A DNA stretch of 6,573 nucleotides from positions 1 through 6,573 of the forward strand of contig DASTCC010000566.1 of the NCBI GenBank assembly GCA_035711465.1, read 5' to 3'. The position numbers and the translations under genes are program-made. This stretch comes from DASTCC01 sp035711465 (GTDB lineage Bacteria; Acidobacteriota; Vicinamibacteria; Vicinamibacterales; SCN-69-37). The first letter of the stretch is position 1. Every line of letters begins with the position of its first letter. The notes beneath the pieces are model-generated. The model was not told the origin of the DNA and ran no database searches. It saw nothing but the letters and a program-made list of their open reading frames with translations. Below, piece by piece: positions 6,238 to 6,573 of this stretch.

Positions 6238-6573
6238 ATGCTCGGAGACAGGACGCGATTCGGCGAGGTCGAGGTCGCGCGCGAGAGGACACTGAACGAG
6301 ATCGCCTTGAACATCCTGCTCGCGGTGCTGACGCTGATCTTCCTGCTCGTCGTCGTGACGCTGCAGCCGTTTGCCGCCTACGCCGGGACCGCGGTGCCGA
6401 TTCCCGTCCTGATCCCGCTCCTCGTCTGCCTGATTTCCCACGACCATCGGGACGCTGATCTCGGCCCTCGGCGGCCGCGAGATCCGCAAGGGAGCGGGCG
6501 ACGCGGTTGCGGCCTACGTGAAGAGCAACGGCGGCAAGGTGTCGACGGAGCGGCAGGCGATCATCGATCGCAT
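6238..6573 (+). pseudogene. kdpB: kdpB remnant (K+-transporting ATPase, ATP-binding subunit), broken
   Basis: Translation from ATG 6238 gives a KdpB-like stretch: TLNEIALNILL (from 6289; usually TPNEIAL), a membrane segment, then PLLVCLI up to 6435. KdpB should continue with PTTIG. That appears only after a shift of one base, from 6437, so there is one extra T in the TTT run at 6434-6436. The shifted frame reads PTTIGTLISALGG and jumps at about 6470-6476 to REIRKGAGDAV, then NGGKVSTERQAIIDR to the edge. In KdpB the RKG motif lies over 100 residues after PTTIG. The missing part includes DKTGT with the catalytic aspartate and much of the nucleotide-binding domain. The N-terminal part with the actuator TGES loop is also absent upstream. 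It cannot make a working pump subunit. An AGGTGG lies about 8 nt before the ATG, but expression is doubtful. The gene may continue past the window. A sequencing or assembly error could explain the shift, less easily the clean deletion. Confidence 0.8.

Noticed and set aside
6166..6489. Minus-strand (6166-6489) and plus-strand (6183-6458) small frames over the right end
   Set aside because: Both overlap the KdpB homology in the wrong frame or strand, and neither shows a family motif.

Overview
The window is GC-rich bacterial DNA with tightly packed, long open genes. The gene families and codon bias (a periplasmic Slt-type transglycosylase with a long helical-repeat arm, a short KdpD-like kinase, and a Tat-exported multicopper oxidase) fit a soil or sediment Gram-negative such as an Acidobacteriota (Vicinamibacteria-like) lineage. 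That taxonomic guess comes from style and gene content only.

Layout, left to right. (1) 67-2217, minus strand: an exported soluble lytic murein transglycosylase. (2) 2218-2350: a 133-bp divergent promoter region with a GC-rich hairpin. (3) 2351-3865 and 3871-4596, plus strand: a two-gene operon for a short KdpD-like sensor histidine kinase and a KdpE-like response regulator, 5 bp apart. (4) 4627-6159, minus strand: a CueO/laccase-type multicopper oxidase with a Tat-like N-terminus, convergent with kdpE across 30 bp. (5) 6160-6237: a compact regulatory region with 11-bp-phased TTCAGG repeats. (6) 6238 to the right edge, plus strand: a broken remnant of kdpB, the catalytic subunit of the Kdp potassium pump. 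It lacks the N-terminal part, the segment that should carry the DKTGT phosphorylation site, and reading-frame continuity. Bases 1-66 hold nothing that can be assigned firmly.

How the parts relate. kdpDE normally senses potassium or turgor stress and activates kdpFABC. Here kdpDE look intact, although the kinase has no KdpD/Usp input module, while the only visible pump sequence is wreckage. The regulatory region between the remnant and the oxidase carries direct repeats spaced like OmpR/PhoB-family binding sites. The repeat nearest the oxidase occupies exactly the -35 position, 17 bp from an AATAAT -10. That suggests, without proving it, that a response regulator, possibly this KdpE, drives the oxidase, or that an old kdp operator was captured by it. 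The oxidase GTG start lies 5 nt after the -10, so its mRNA is probably leaderless.

No clearly new multi-gene system is visible. The parts most worth a second look are the phased-repeat promoter and the decayed kdpB beside an intact kdpDE pair.
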